Made by a program: the position numbers and the translations under genes. The notes under the pieces are model-generated. The model saw only the letters and a list, made by a program, of their open reading frames with translations. It had not been told where the DNA came from and did not search any database. 64,000 nucleotides of DNA, from assembly GCA_965198915.1 (NCBI GenBank), contig CBDAQC010000002.1, positions 1,984,001-2,048,000 on the forward strand, in the 5' to 3' direction. Of this stretch, positions 8,680 through 17,113 are shown piece after piece. Numbering within the stretch: position 1 is the first letter of the stretch; every line of letters begins with the position of its first letter. This stretch comes from BOG-908 sp965198915. GTDB lineage: Bacteria > Pseudomonadota > Alphaproteobacteria > Acetobacterales > Acetobacteraceae.

Positions 8680-9617
8680 GCCGCTTCACTCCAGTCGAGG
8701 ATCATTTTCAGGCAGGACGTATCGGCGAAGGCCGTGCGATAGGCGGAAGACGCCAGCCGGGCACTCGATCGATGCGTGATCAGGCCGTCCAGCAGGAGCG
8801 CTCCGCTCGATGCCATCCGGCAGATCTGCGCCATGTCGGCGGGCTGCCATTGGGCGGCGATGAGAAAACGCGCCTCACGCATGAAAGCGGGCGGAAACGC
8901 GAAGCTCAGTCTCTCGCTGTAGAAGCCGGCGAGCACCACCGTGCCGCCAGGCGCCAGGCGGGCGACCAGCGGGTCGAGGATCGCGGGATCACCGCTTGCA
9001 TCGAACACCATCGCGTAATCGCGCCGCGTGTCGTCGCCGGGCGCTATGACGTCGTAGGTCCCGTCACTCTCGCGCCGGTCGGCCTGACTTTCCCAGACAA
9101 CGGGCGCGCCACCTGCGGCGACGGTCAGGCGTGCCAGCAGCCGTCCGAGTGTTCCATGGCCCACGATCAGTTGCGGCAGCGTACCGCCCGCGAGCGACAG
9201 GGCATGCTGCGCGGTCGCTGCCAGCGCCAGCAAGGTTCCGTGCTCGCCAAGGTGTTCCGGTATCGCGACCACGCGCGCGCCGGCGGTGACGATACGCGAT
9301 GCGGCGCCGCCGAACAGGCCGCGCACCTCGCCGTAGCATTGGGCGCCCGGCACGAAGACGAACGCACCCGGCGCGCATCCCGATTCCGGGCCTGCCTGCT
9401 GGACCCTACCGACCGACTCGTAGCCCGGCACCAGCGGATAGCCGAGGCCGGGAAAAGGCGGCATGCAACCGGTGTAGAGAAGGCGCTCGGTGCCGGTGCT
9501 GATTCCGCTCCAGGCGATATCGACCACCACGTCGGCAGGGCCGGGTGGTGTCAGCGCGATCCGGCGTAGCGCCAGCTGCTCTGGGGCGGCGAGGACGATC
9601 GCGTCTGTGTACATCAT
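8676..9617 (-). CDS. bchC: BchC, 3-hydroxyethyl bacteriochlorophyllide a dehydrogenase
   Basis: BchC oxidises the C3 hydroxyethyl group to the acetyl group of bacteriochlorophyll a. The 313-residue zinc-type medium-chain dehydrogenase-like protein has 'SGISTGTERLLYTG' and a central Rossmann region. It is the first gene of bchCXYZ and lies directly behind two perfect PpsR boxes that overlap its own promoter and the end of crtF. Confidence 0.93.
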   Translation of the reverse strand: MMYTDAIVLAAPEQLALRRIALTPPGPADVVVDIAWSGISTGTERLLYTGCMPPFPGLGYPLVPGYESVGRVQQAGPESGCAPGAFVFVPGAQCYGEVRGLFGGAASRIVTAGARVVAIPEHLGEHGTLLALAATAQHALSLAGGTLPQLIVGHGTLGRLLARLTVAAGGAPVVWESQADRRESDGTYDVIAPGDDTRRDYAMVFDASGDPAILDPLVARLAPGGTVVLAGFYSERLSFAFPPAFMREARFLIAAQWQPADMAQICRMASSGALLLDGLITHRSSARLASSAYRTAFADTSCLKMILDWSEAA

Positions 9618-9646
9618 CGCCCCCTCCCCTTCTGCAGCGCCTTCGA

Positions 9647-9690
9647 TGTAAGCCTAGCCTTACAGCATAAGCTGTCAACTCTAATTTACA
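9647..9690 (-). promoter_or_regulatory. bchC promoter with two perfect PpsR/CrtJ boxes
   Basis: TGT-N12-ACA occurs perfectly twice, at 9647-9664 and 9673-9690, separated by 8 bp. This is the tandem arrangement bound cooperatively by PpsR/CrtJ. On the minus strand, TTGACA and TAGGCT are spaced by 16 bases, and both sit within the operator pair, so bound repressor would occlude polymerase. The distal box overlaps the crtF stop codon, so the promoter is internal to the crtEF-bchCXYZ-puf superoperon. Confidence 0.85.
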
Positions 9691-10822
9691 GAGTGGCAAC
9701 CATCACGCTTGCAAGCAGCGGCGTGGCGGTGCTGAGGTGACGGACCGTCGTAAAGCCTGCTGCCTTGGCCATGCCGGCGATTTCCGCGGCACTGCGTGGG
9801 CGCCCGCGCCCCATTGCCAGCAGATAGAAGCCGAAATACGCATCTCCCATGCGTGCCGCTCCGGGGGTTTGCGCCATCGGTTCGCCAAGCAGAAGCACGC
9901 CTCCCGGCGGCAGCGCGCGGCGTGCGGCGCCGAGAAGCACCCGGGCCGCCGCGTCGTCATGATCGTGCAGAACCCGCACCAGGCTGATCACGTCGGCGCC
10001 CGGCGGCAGCGAGTCGGCCAGGAAATCGCCTCGCACCACCTGCGTGCGGCCGGCCAAGCCTTGCGCCGCCAGGCTTGCGGCCGCGCGGTCCGCCACGGCC
10101 GGCAGATCGAACAGCATCAGGCGCAGGCCCGGCGCGCGCCGGCCCGCCTCTGCCAGGAAAGCGCCCTCGCCGCCGCCCACATCCATCAGGCAGCGGTGGC
10201 GCGCGATGGGATAGGCGTCCAGTATCTCGCTCGCCACCAACGGCTGAGAGGCGGCCATCAGCGCCGAATACGCGGCCACCTCTTCGGCCGTCGCGCCCGC
10301 CCGATAGGCCCAGTAGCCGGACAGCCTGGTCGCAGCCTGCCCGCGCAGCAACCCGACAGGGTCAGCGAGGTCCGCATAGAGCATGCGATGATGCGCAACC
10401 ATCGCCGAGACGCCGGGATTGTCGATCAGCGCCGCGCCCAGCGGACCCAGGCTGTAGCAGCCATCTTTCCGGCGGGTGACCAGGCGAAGCGCTACGCAGG
10501 CGTCCAGAAGACGGCCTGCCGCCGCCGGGTGGAGATCGAGCCGCGCGGCCACCTCGGCCGCGCCGAGCGGGCGTTCGGCCAGCGTGTCATAAAGGTGCAG
10601 ATCCAGGCTGGCCTGCAATATCTGCGCATAGACGAAGCCGGCACACAGATCGAACAGCGCAGCGGTGCGCCGGCGGGCGATGAAGCGGGTCAGCGGAAAT
10701 CGGGCGGCCCAGCGGCGAAAATCCGGGTTGGCGATCAGCCGTGCCGGCCACGGCGTCCTTTTGGCGAATGAAGGACCGGCAAGCGTTTCGCTGTTCAGGC
10801 GCGATGCGGCGGAGGCCGGCAC
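9686..10822 (-). CDS. crtF: CrtF, carotenoid (hydroxyneurosporene) O-methyltransferase
   Basis: CrtF methylates the tertiary hydroxyl introduced by CrtC, giving methoxy carotenoids of the spheroidene or spirilloxanthin series. The 378-residue protein has an N-terminal dimerisation/winged-helix region and a C-terminal SAM domain with the glycine motif 'LMDVGGGEGAFL' and 'VRVLHDHDD'. The start used is the GTG at 10820-10822; its ribosome site is weak and a slightly downstream start is possible. It follows crtE by 8 bp. Confidence 0.9.
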   Translation of the reverse strand: MPASAASRLNSETLAGPSFAKRTPWPARLIANPDFRRWAARFPLTRFIARRRTAALFDLCAGFVYAQILQASLDLHLYDTLAERPLGAAEVAARLDLHPAAAGRLLDACVALRLVTRRKDGCYSLGPLGAALIDNPGVSAMVAHHRMLYADLADPVGLLRGQAATRLSGYWAYRAGATAEEVAAYSALMAASQPLVASEILDAYPIARHRCLMDVGGGEGAFLAEAGRRAPGLRLMLFDLPAVADRAAASLAAQGLAGRTQVVRGDFLADSLPPGADVISLVRVLHDHDDAAARVLLGAARRALPPGGVLLLGEPMAQTPGAARMGDAYFGFYLLAMGRGRPRSAAEIAGMAKAAGFTTVRHLSTATPLLASVMVATL

Positions 10823-10830
10823 AACGAGGG

Positions 10831-11700
10831 TCAGGCCGCCTGCATCGCCCGTTGGGCGGGCAGCAATCTGGCGGTTTCGGTCTTGATATGGCTGCAGAGG
10901 TCAGCCCGGCCAGGGCAGGCAGGAACGGCGCGGACGGCCTCGGCCGCCAGCTCGCGCAGCCATTCGATGGCGCCACCCATGCCGAGCTGCAACACCGCGT
11001 TCGGCCGCTGGTGGGCCAGATCCTGCCCTACCGGCTTGCCCAGATCCTCTGGCGTGCCCGTGGCGTCGCGCAAATCGTCGGCCACCTGAAACGCTTCGCC
11101 CAGCCGCAGGCCCAGCGCACGCCAGGGCTCCGGCTCGGCGCCGGCGGAGACGGCACCTGCCAGGGTAGCGGCGGCAAACAGCGCCCCGGTTTTCTCCCGC
11201 TGGTATTGCGCGAGGTCCACGAAAGGCTCGCACTCCCAGGCCTGCCCCGCCACGATGCCGTGCGGAACACCTACGCCGCGGCCGATCAGCACGATCAGCC
11301 GCGACAGCCTCGCCGGCGAGAACATCGCCGCCTCCGCCAAGATCTGGAACGCCAGGACGATCAGCGCGTCCCCCGCCAGCACCGCCATCGGCTGGCCGCA
11401 GGCGCGATGCACGGAAGGACGCCCGCGCCTCGTATCGGCATCGTCGAAACATGGCAGGTCGTCATGCACGAGAGACGCGCAATGCAGCAGCTCGATCGCG
11501 GAAGCCGCGGCATCGGTCAGCGCCGGCGCATCCTCGCCGCAGGCGGCGGCCACCGCCAGACACAGGCGCGAGCGTATGCGGGCACCGCGCGGAAACACGC
11601 TCGCGCGCATGGCCTGGGCCAGCAGAGGTGGGCAGGAAGGCGCCTCGGCCTGGGCGATTGCGGCAGTCAACGCTCGTTCGATGCGCGACAAAGGCTCCAT
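10831..11700 (-). CDS. crtE: CrtE, geranylgeranyl diphosphate synthase
   Basis: CrtE makes C20 geranylgeranyl diphosphate for carotenoids and for the bacteriochlorophyll tail. Both aspartate-rich Mg sites are present: 'DDLPCFDDAD' (first) and 'VADDLRDAT' (second). I use the ATG at 11698-11700 (289 aa), which has a GGAG ten bases upstream. An in-frame TTG ten codons earlier lacks a ribosome site. It is the promoter-proximal gene of the minus-strand superoperon and is divergent from crtD. Confidence 0.92.
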   Translation of the reverse strand: MEPLSRIERALTAAIAQAEAPSCPPLLAQAMRASVFPRGARIRSRLCLAVAAACGEDAPALTDAAASAIELLHCASLVHDDLPCFDDADTRRGRPSVHRACGQPMAVLAGDALIVLAFQILAEAAMFSPARLSRLIVLIGRGVGVPHGIVAGQAWECEPFVDLAQYQREKTGALFAAATLAGAVSAGAEPEPWRALGLRLGEAFQVADDLRDATGTPEDLGKPVGQDLAHQRPNAVLQLGMGGAIEWLRELAAEAVRAVPACPGRADLCSHIKTETARLLPAQRAMQAA

Positions 11701-11724
11701 GGCCAGCAACTCCGAACAGGCAAG

Positions 11725-11767
11725 TGTCAACTGAACTTGTCACAAGCACTGTCAGCCTCTACTGACG
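11725..11767. promoter_or_regulatory. crtE-crtD divergent promoter region with imperfect PpsR boxes
   Basis: TGT-N12-ACG at 11750-11767 is a near-consensus, palindromic (TGTCAG/CTGACG) PpsR box. TGT-N12-TCA at 11725-11742 is a weaker one. In the plus direction TTGTCA (11738-11743) and TACTGA (11761-11766) are 17 bases apart, a possible crtD promoter overlapping the better box. The divergent arrangement would let PpsR control both carotenoid units. Confidence 0.55.
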
Positions 11768-11791
11768 ATCCTGTCAAGTGAGGATGCGGCC

Positions 11792-13345
11792 TTGGCTGAG
11801 CTCAAAGCGATCGTCGTCGGCGCAGGCATTGGCGGACTGGCCGCGGCACTGGACCTGGCGGTGGCGGGCTGCTTGGTGACCGTGCTGGAACGTCAGGCCA
11901 CGCCGGGCGGCAAGATGCGCCGCGTGCAGGCCGGCGAGGCCTGGGTCGACGCTGGCCCGACCGTGTTCACCATGCGCTGGGTCTTCGAACAGCTCTTCGC
12001 CGACGCTGGCGCCATACTCGCCGACCATCTCACCTTACACCCCGCCTCTATCCTGGCCCGCCATGCCTGGGCGGGCGGTGACACGCTGGATCTGCATGCC
12101 GACCTGGACCTTACGGCAGACGCGATCGCGGCCTTCGCCGGTTCGCCGGACGCGCAAGGTTTCCGCGCATTTTGCAATCGGGCACGCCGAATTTACGAGA
12201 CGCTGGAACAGCCTTTCCTGTGCCGCGACCTGCCGACACCGTTCTCGCTGGCGCGGCAGGCGGGACTGCGCCGTATGCTGGCGATAAGCCCGTTCGACAC
12301 GATGATGCGGGCGCTCGCCGCGCATTTCGCCGATCCCCGCCTGCGGCAATTGTTCGGCCGTTATGCGACCTATTGCGGCTCCTCGCCTTACCTGGCGCCG
12401 GCAACGTTGATGCTGGTGGCACATGTCGAACGCGAAGGTGTCTGGCGCGTGCAGGGCGGCATGCACCGTGTCGCGGCCGCCCTGGCCGGTCTGGCCGCTG
12501 CACGCGGCGTGGTAATCCGCTACGGTACGCAAGTGTGCGCGATCGACATGGAGGCGGGTCGCGCCGCCGCGGTGCGCCTCGAAGACGGCGAGCGCCTGGC
12601 GGCCGACGCGATCGTGGTCAATGCCGATCCCGGCGCGCTGGCTCTGGGATGTTTCGGACCTGGTACCCAGCCTGCGGTACCCGCGACAGCGCCCGCGCAG
12701 CGCTCCCTTTCCGCCGTTACCTGGGCGCTGCACACGCCAACACGCGGCTTCCCGCTTGTCCACCACAACGTGTTTTTCTCCGGCGATTACCAGGCGGAGT
12801 TCAGCGACCTGTTCGACAGGCGCGTCCTGCCGCGGGAGGCCACGATGTATGTCTGCGCGCAGGACCGCGCCGACGGACCAGGCGACATCGACGGCCCTGA
12901 ACGGCTGCTTTGCCTGGTGAATGCGCCGGCCAATGGCGACACGGGACATGGATTGTCCGAAACGGAGATCGAGCAATGCGCGGCACGCAGTTTTGGCCTT
13001 CTGGCGCGATGCGGCCTGCACGTGCAACGGGATGCGGCGACGCTGGCGACGACGCCGCGGGATTTCGCGGCCCTGTTTCCGGGAACGGCGGGCGCGCTGT
13101 ATGGGCGCTCGGTGCACGGGCCGATGGCGACGTTCCGGCGCCCGGGCAGCCGGACGGCTATCCCGGGCCTGTTTCTGGCGGGCGGCGGCACGCATCCGGG
13201 AGCGGGTGTGCCGATGGCGGCACTTTCGGGCCGGCTGGCGGCGGCGGCGGTGATCGCTTCTGGCGCTTCGACAAGCCTGTCGCGCCGCGCGGTTACATCT
13301 GGTGGTATCTCGACGCGCTCAGCGATGACGGCCAGCACGGCCTGA
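11792..13345 (+). CDS. crtD: CrtD, 1-hydroxycarotenoid 3,4-desaturase
   Basis: CrtD introduces the 3,4 double bond after CrtC hydration. This phytoene-desaturase-fold flavoprotein has the N-terminal dinucleotide motif 'VVGAGIGGLAAALDLA' and the C-terminal 'GLFLAGGGTHPGAGVPMAAL' signature. The start is TTG at 11792 with AGGA seven bases upstream; no in-frame ATG precedes the FAD motif. Homology ends near residue 490. The last 25-30 residues (serine/threonine-rich, from about 13260) are read out of frame over the conserved N-terminus of crtC and may not be native; see the crtC entry. Confidence 0.87.
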   Translation: MAELKAIVVGAGIGGLAAALDLAVAGCLVTVLERQATPGGKMRRVQAGEAWVDAGPTVFTMRWVFEQLFADAGAILADHLTLHPASILARHAWAGGDTLDLHADLDLTADAIAAFAGSPDAQGFRAFCNRARRIYETLEQPFLCRDLPTPFSLARQAGLRRMLAISPFDTMMRALAAHFADPRLRQLFGRYATYCGSSPYLAPATLMLVAHVEREGVWRVQGGMHRVAAALAGLAAARGVVIRYGTQVCAIDMEAGRAAAVRLEDGERLAADAIVVNADPGALALGCFGPGTQPAVPATAPAQRSLSAVTWALHTPTRGFPLVHHNVFFSGDYQAEFSDLFDRRVLPREATMYVCAQDRADGPGDIDGPERLLCLVNAPANGDTGHGLSETEIEQCAARSFGLLARCGLHVQRDAATLATTPRDFAALFPGTAGALYGRSVHGPMATFRRPGSRTAIPGLFLAGGGTHPGAGVPMAALSGRLAAAAVIASGASTSLSRRAVTSGGISTRSAMTASTA

Positions 13346-14181
13346 CGCTCATCGCCTTCATCGGTAGCGTGTTCTCGCCCTGGTATCGCTGGGCAAGGCG
13401 GCACGGCGGCGGCGATCCTGCCAACCACTGCGCGATGAACCTTGCCCTCTACGGGCAGGGCGGCAAGCGCTGGGCGATGACCGAGCGCAGCGCCGCTGCG
13501 CTCTCGCGCGACAGGGATCACCTGCAGATCGGCCGCTCGTTGCTGAGCTGGAACGGCGATGTCCTCACCGCGGAAATCGACGAGGTGACAGCACCGTTTC
13601 CCACTGTCCTGCGCGGGTCGATCCGTTTGCACGTGCCGGCGCCATCCACCCATGTGGTGACGCTCGACAATGCCGGGCGCCATGTCTGGTCTCCCATCGC
13701 ACCGGGCGCACGGGTCGAAGTGGCGATGCGCCGGCCGGATCGTAGCTGGCAGGGTCACGCGTATTTCGACACGAATGCCGGCGCGGAACCGCTCGAGGAA
13801 GGCTTCCGTGGCTGGCACTGGTGCCGCGCGCGCGTGGCGGACGGCGTGAAGATCCTCTATCATGGCGAGCACCGCGGCGGCACGAAGTTCTGCACGGCGC
13901 TGCACTACGATTCGCTCGGCCGGCCGGTAGCCTTCGATGCGCCACCGGAAGCAGCGCTCGGGCGCAGTGCGTGGGGCGTGCGGCGTTCGACCCGGGCCGA
14001 TACAGGGGCGCTTCCACGTGTCGTGAAAACCCTGGAGGACACGCCCTTCTACGCAAGGTCGGTCATCTCGACGCGGATCGGCGGCGAGGACGCGCAAGCG
14101 GTGCACGAAAGTCTGTCCCTGGACCGGTTCAAGATGCCCTGGGTGCAGGCGATGCTGCCGTTCAAGGCTCCCAGGTGGTAG
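13009..14181 (+). CDS. crtC: CrtC, carotenoid 1,2-hydratase (start unclear)
   Basis: CrtC hydrates the terminal double bond of neurosporene or lycopene. Homology begins at about 13263 ('FDKPVAPRGYIWWYLDALSD') and continues through 'HCAMNLALYGQGGKRWAMTE' and 'LSWNGDVL' to the end, giving about 306 conserved residues. In this frame there is no ATG, GTG or TTG between the ATG at 13009 and the conserved region. The coordinates given use that ATG, but the first 85 residues lie over crtD, are not CrtC-like and are probably not translated. Alternatives are an indel near the GGC run at 13241-13252, a frameshifted CrtD-CrtC product, or an unusual start. Confidence 0.72.
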   Translation: MRPARATGCGDAGDDAAGFRGPVSGNGGRAVWALGARADGDVPAPGQPDGYPGPVSGGRRHASGSGCADGGTFGPAGGGGGDRFWRFDKPVAPRGYIWWYLDALSDDGQHGLTLIAFIGSVFSPWYRWARRHGGGDPANHCAMNLALYGQGGKRWAMTERSAAALSRDRDHLQIGRSLLSWNGDVLTAEIDEVTAPFPTVLRGSIRLHVPAPSTHVVTLDNAGRHVWSPIAPGARVEVAMRRPDRSWQGHAYFDTNAGAEPLEEGFRGWHWCRARVADGVKILYHGEHRGGTKFCTALHYDSLGRPVAFDAPPEAALGRSAWGVRRSTRADTGALPRVVKTLEDTPFYARSVISTRIGGEDAQAVHESLSLDRFKMPWVQAMLPFKAPRW

Positions 14182-14193
14182 GAGTAATCAAGG

Positions 14194-14234
14194 TTGGGGC
14201 TCTGCCCCAAACCCCGCTGGGGCCTTGGCCCCAG
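14194..14234. terminator. GGGGC-type double hairpin repeat after crtC
   Basis: Two adjacent perfect hairpins occur: TTGGGGC/GCCCCAA (14194-14200 with 14204-14210, loop TCT) and CTGGGGCC/GGCCCCAG (14217-14224 with 14227-14234, loop TT). Sequences of this kind (CTCTGCCCC...CTGGGGC...GGCCCCAG) recur as dispersed intergenic palindromes in Rhodospirillales genomes. It lies 12 bp after the crtC stop between convergent units, so a bidirectional terminator role is likely. Confidence 0.6.
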
Positions 14235-14270
14235 ACCCCGTTTCGTAGGAGTGCGTGTTAAAGGGTCTAA

Positions 14271-14381
14271 GTGTCTGTTTGGAAACTTGGCCTGTCGAGT
14301 CAGCTGGCGGTGATTTTCGAGCACCGGAGCGCAGGAAATCGCCGCCAAATGGCCGCTAGGGCGAGTTTTCAAAACAGACAC
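14271..14381. mobile_element. 111-bp MITE-like palindromic element with TAA target duplication
   Basis: The element begins GTGTCTGTTT and ends AAACAGACAC. The terminal inverted repeats extend imperfectly inward: the left arm reads GTGTCTGTTTGGAAACTTGG and the complement of the right arm GTGTCTGTTTTGAAAACTCG. Internal segments TGGCGGTGATTT and AAATCGCCGCCA also pair, so nearly the whole element can fold into one long hairpin. It is flanked by direct repeats TAA at 14268-14270 and 14382-14384. It has no coding capacity, so it would need a transposase in trans. The source family is not recognised. Confidence 0.75.
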
Positions 14382-14590
14382 TAAGGACAACTGTCCTCAG
14401 CGGGCGGGCGCCGCTGGCGCCCCTGGTTCGAGCCTGCGGCGCCGGGGGGCAGAGACCCTGGCCCTGCTTCGGCACTCAGCTCCCTCTCCGCCAGCCTGTC
14501 CCGCCGGATAGACCGCTTGACCGATACCAGCTCTGCCACGAGTGCCCCGAGAACGAGCAGCTCGACGATGATCCATTCCCACCGTCCCAT
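14381..14590 (-). CDS. Small single-span membrane protein of unknown function
   Basis: The 69-residue product begins MGRWEWIIVELLVLGALVAE, giving one transmembrane helix at about 6-22, followed by a basic and then Pro/Gly-rich tail. The ATG at 14588-14590 overlaps the crtB stop (ATGA), which supports real, coupled translation. I do not recognise the family. The stop codon TAG uses the last base of the adjacent MITE plus its target duplication; the empty site would also have read TAG, so the insertion did not alter the protein. Confidence 0.55.
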   Translation of the reverse strand: MGRWEWIIVELLVLGALVAELVSVKRSIRRDRLAERELSAEAGPGSLPPGAAGSNQGRQRRPPAEDSCP

Positions 14591-15609
14591 CAGGACGTCT
14601 CGATCTGCTGCTCGGCCAGCCGCTCGAACAGGTCAAACACCCAGGTGAGTTTCGCCTGGAACACGGAGGGTGCAAGAACACTCTCGCGGGCGGCGGCATC
14701 GACCAGGTATTGGCACGCTGGCAAAGCCGGCTGACGCGCGCCGGGCGCGGCGGACGGTCCTGCCAGAACTGCCTGTGTCAGCAACGCAGCTTTGCGGCGC
14801 GCGGGAACATGGGCGCGCCGGGCCACGGAATCGTGGCCACCTCGCGCGAGTGCATGACCGATTTCCTGGTAGAGCAGGGCTGCCGCCCGTATGCCCGGCC
14901 GGCAGGAAGGCGGCAGTGAGCCGATGCCTTCCAGTCCGCGAGAATAGAGCCCATCGGCAGCCTGCAACAGCCGCGCAACGACGCCGCCCAGAGCGCCGCT
15001 GTAGCGTGGCGCGGCCAGGAATTCCCGCACCGGCACGCCTGCCTCTTCCACCCAGTCCAGCGGCAGATAGATTCGCCCGGCGCGCGCGTCCTCACCCACG
15101 TCGCGCGCGATGTTGGTGAGCTGCATGGCCACGCCCAGGTCGCAGGCGCGCGCAAGCGCCGGCGCGGACCGCACACCCATCAGCACCGCCATCATCGTGC
15201 CGACGCTGCCGGCCACGCGCGCCGCGTAATCCAGCAGCGCATCCAGATTCTCATAGGACCTGCCTTCAACATCCCACGACAAGCCCTCGAGCAAGGCAAG
15301 CGGCAGCGTGCGCGGGATGGCATGTCGTGACACCGTTGCGGCGAACGCCCGGTCGGCAGGATGATCGTGCGGATCGCCCGCGTAGGCGCGCTCCAGCCGG
15401 TAGCGCAACGCCGCCAGGCAATCCTGCCTGTCCACCTCGCCGCCGGCATCGATAAGGTCGTCCGCCAGGCGGCAGAAGGCATATAGCGCCGTCGCCGGCT
15501 CGTACACACGGCGCGGCAGCAGATGGCCCGCCGCCGAGAAACTGCGCGAACCGGCGCGCATCATCACCCGGCAGGCCCGGTGGTCGGCGTCAGGCGAAGA
15601 TGCTGGCAT
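14590..15609 (-). CDS. crtB: CrtB, phytoene synthase
   Basis: CrtB condenses two geranylgeranyl diphosphates to phytoene. Its 339 residues include the first aspartate motif 'LADDLID', the substrate signature 'MQLTNIARDVGEDA' and 'GRIYLPLDW', and the N-terminal 'SRSFSAAGHLLP'. The ATG at 15607-15609 lies within the last codons of crtI (20-bp overlap), typical of crtIB pairs. A TTG three codons upstream is a weaker candidate. Confidence 0.94.
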   Translation of the reverse strand: MPASSPDADHRACRVMMRAGSRSFSAAGHLLPRRVYEPATALYAFCRLADDLIDAGGEVDRQDCLAALRYRLERAYAGDPHDHPADRAFAATVSRHAIPRTLPLALLEGLSWDVEGRSYENLDALLDYAARVAGSVGTMMAVLMGVRSAPALARACDLGVAMQLTNIARDVGEDARAGRIYLPLDWVEEAGVPVREFLAAPRYSGALGGVVARLLQAADGLYSRGLEGIGSLPPSCRPGIRAAALLYQEIGHALARGGHDSVARRAHVPARRKAALLTQAVLAGPSAAPGARQPALPACQYLVDAAARESVLAPSVFQAKLTWVFDLFERLAEQQIETS

Positions 15610-17104
15610 TTGGCACAACCTTGTCGAGAACGCGCGCGGAAGACAGGACGCCAGGCAGGCCGGCGCCGGGATGCGTGCCGGCGCCTACGAGAAAGAGGTT
15701 GGCCACTTCCTCGCTCCTGTTATGCGGCCGGAACCAGGCGCTTTGCGTCAGCAGCGGCTCCAGGCCGAACGCGGCGCCGCGATAGGAAAGCAGGCGATCG
15801 GAAAAATCCTGTGGCGTCATCATGTGCGATGCGACGATCTCGTCCTCCAGCCCGGGCAGGATGGAGTCCGACAAGGCGCTAGCGATCTTCTGCCTGTACG
15901 GCTCGGCTGTGGCGCGCCAGTCGGTGCCGCTTTGCAGGTTGGGAACCGGGGAGAGCACGTAGAACGTATCGCAGCCGGAGGGTGCAAGCGAGGCGTCCGT
16001 GGCGGTCGGGCGATGCAGATAAAGGCTGAAATCTTCAGCAAGGATGTGATTCTTGAAGATGTCGCGCAGCAGCCCGCGATAGCGCGGTCCGAGCAGGATC
16101 GTATGATGCGCCACATCCTCGTAGCGGCGGCGCGTGCCGAAATACCAGACGAACAGGCTCATCGAATACCGGCCACGCGCGATCCGCCGGTCGGTCCAGC
16201 GCCGCCGGTGGCGCGCCGGCAGCAGCTTGCCGTAGGTGAAGGCCGAACAGGCGTTCGAGACGACGATGTCCGCGCGCACGACCGATCCGTCGGACAGGCG
16301 CACGCCGCTTGCGGCCTTGTTCTCCACCAGGATTTCCGCGACTTCGGTCTCGCATTGCAGCCGGCCGCCCTGGGACCGGATCAACCCCACCATCGCCTGC
16401 ACCAGCGCGCCTGTGCCGCCCATGGCGAAGTGCACGCCCCAGCGCCGTTCCAGGAAGCAGATCAGGCTGTAGATCGAACTGGCCGCGAATGGATTTCCGC
16501 CGACCAGCAAAGGGTGAAAGCTGAGCACCGTCCTCAGCCGCTCGTTCTTGACGTATTTGCCCACGAGTGAATGGACGCTGCGCAGGCTGCCGAGACGCAA
16601 CAATTGCGGCACCAGCCGCGCCATGTCGGTCCAACTGTCGAACGGCGCGTCACCCAATTGTTCGAAGCCGACCCGATATATCTCCTGGCTGGCGCGCATG
16701 AACGCCTCGTAGCCGGCCACGTCCGACGCGCTGAACGCGGCGACCTGTGCCCGCATCGCTTCCGCCTCGCCGGTATAATCGAAACAGGCGCCGTCGTGGA
16801 ACCGTATGCGGTAGAACGGGCTGATGGGCCGCAACTCGACATCGTCGGCCAGACGCCGCCCGCACAGCGCCCAGAGCTCTTCCAGCAGGAAGGGCGCGGT
16901 CACGATCGTGGGGCCCGCGTCGAAAGTGAAGCCGCCCTGCCTGAACACATAGGCGCGTCCGCCTGGCGCATCGAGACGTTCCAGCACCGTCATCCGGTAG
17001 CCGCGCGCGCCGAGCCGTATCGCCGCAGCCAGTCCGCCGAAGCCGCTGCCTATCACGACGGCATGCGGGCGCCGATCGAGACCGTGTGGTGCCGTGTGTG
17101 TCAC
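15590..17104 (-). CDS. crtI: CrtI, phytoene desaturase
   Basis: CrtI desaturates phytoene stepwise to neurosporene and/or lycopene. It has the N-terminal FAD motif 'VVIGSGFGGLAAAIRLGARG', 'DAPGGRAY', and the C-terminal 'LFLVGAGTHPGAGLPGVLSS'. I choose the GTG at 17102-17104 (504 aa). An in-frame TTG six codons earlier lies inside the PpsR box and has no ribosome site. It is transcribed with crtB and the 69-residue ORF, directly behind that operator. Confidence 0.92.
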   Translation of the reverse strand: MTHTAPHGLDRRPHAVVIGSGFGGLAAAIRLGARGYRMTVLERLDAPGGRAYVFRQGGFTFDAGPTIVTAPFLLEELWALCGRRLADDVELRPISPFYRIRFHDGACFDYTGEAEAMRAQVAAFSASDVAGYEAFMRASQEIYRVGFEQLGDAPFDSWTDMARLVPQLLRLGSLRSVHSLVGKYVKNERLRTVLSFHPLLVGGNPFAASSIYSLICFLERRWGVHFAMGGTGALVQAMVGLIRSQGGRLQCETEVAEILVENKAASGVRLSDGSVVRADIVVSNACSAFTYGKLLPARHRRRWTDRRIARGRYSMSLFVWYFGTRRRYEDVAHHTILLGPRYRGLLRDIFKNHILAEDFSLYLHRPTATDASLAPSGCDTFYVLSPVPNLQSGTDWRATAEPYRQKIASALSDSILPGLEDEIVASHMMTPQDFSDRLLSYRGAAFGLEPLLTQSAWFRPHNRSEEVANLFLVGAGTHPGAGLPGVLSSARVLDKVVPNASIFA

Positions 17105-17113
17105 AGCACCGAG

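Noticed and set aside
13241..13256. Programmed -1 frameshift site (X XXY YYZ) at the crtD-crtC junction
   Set aside because: The GGC-repeat tract does not form a heptamer that allows re-pairing in the -1 frame, so classical slippage is not supported; the anomaly itself is kept as a finding.
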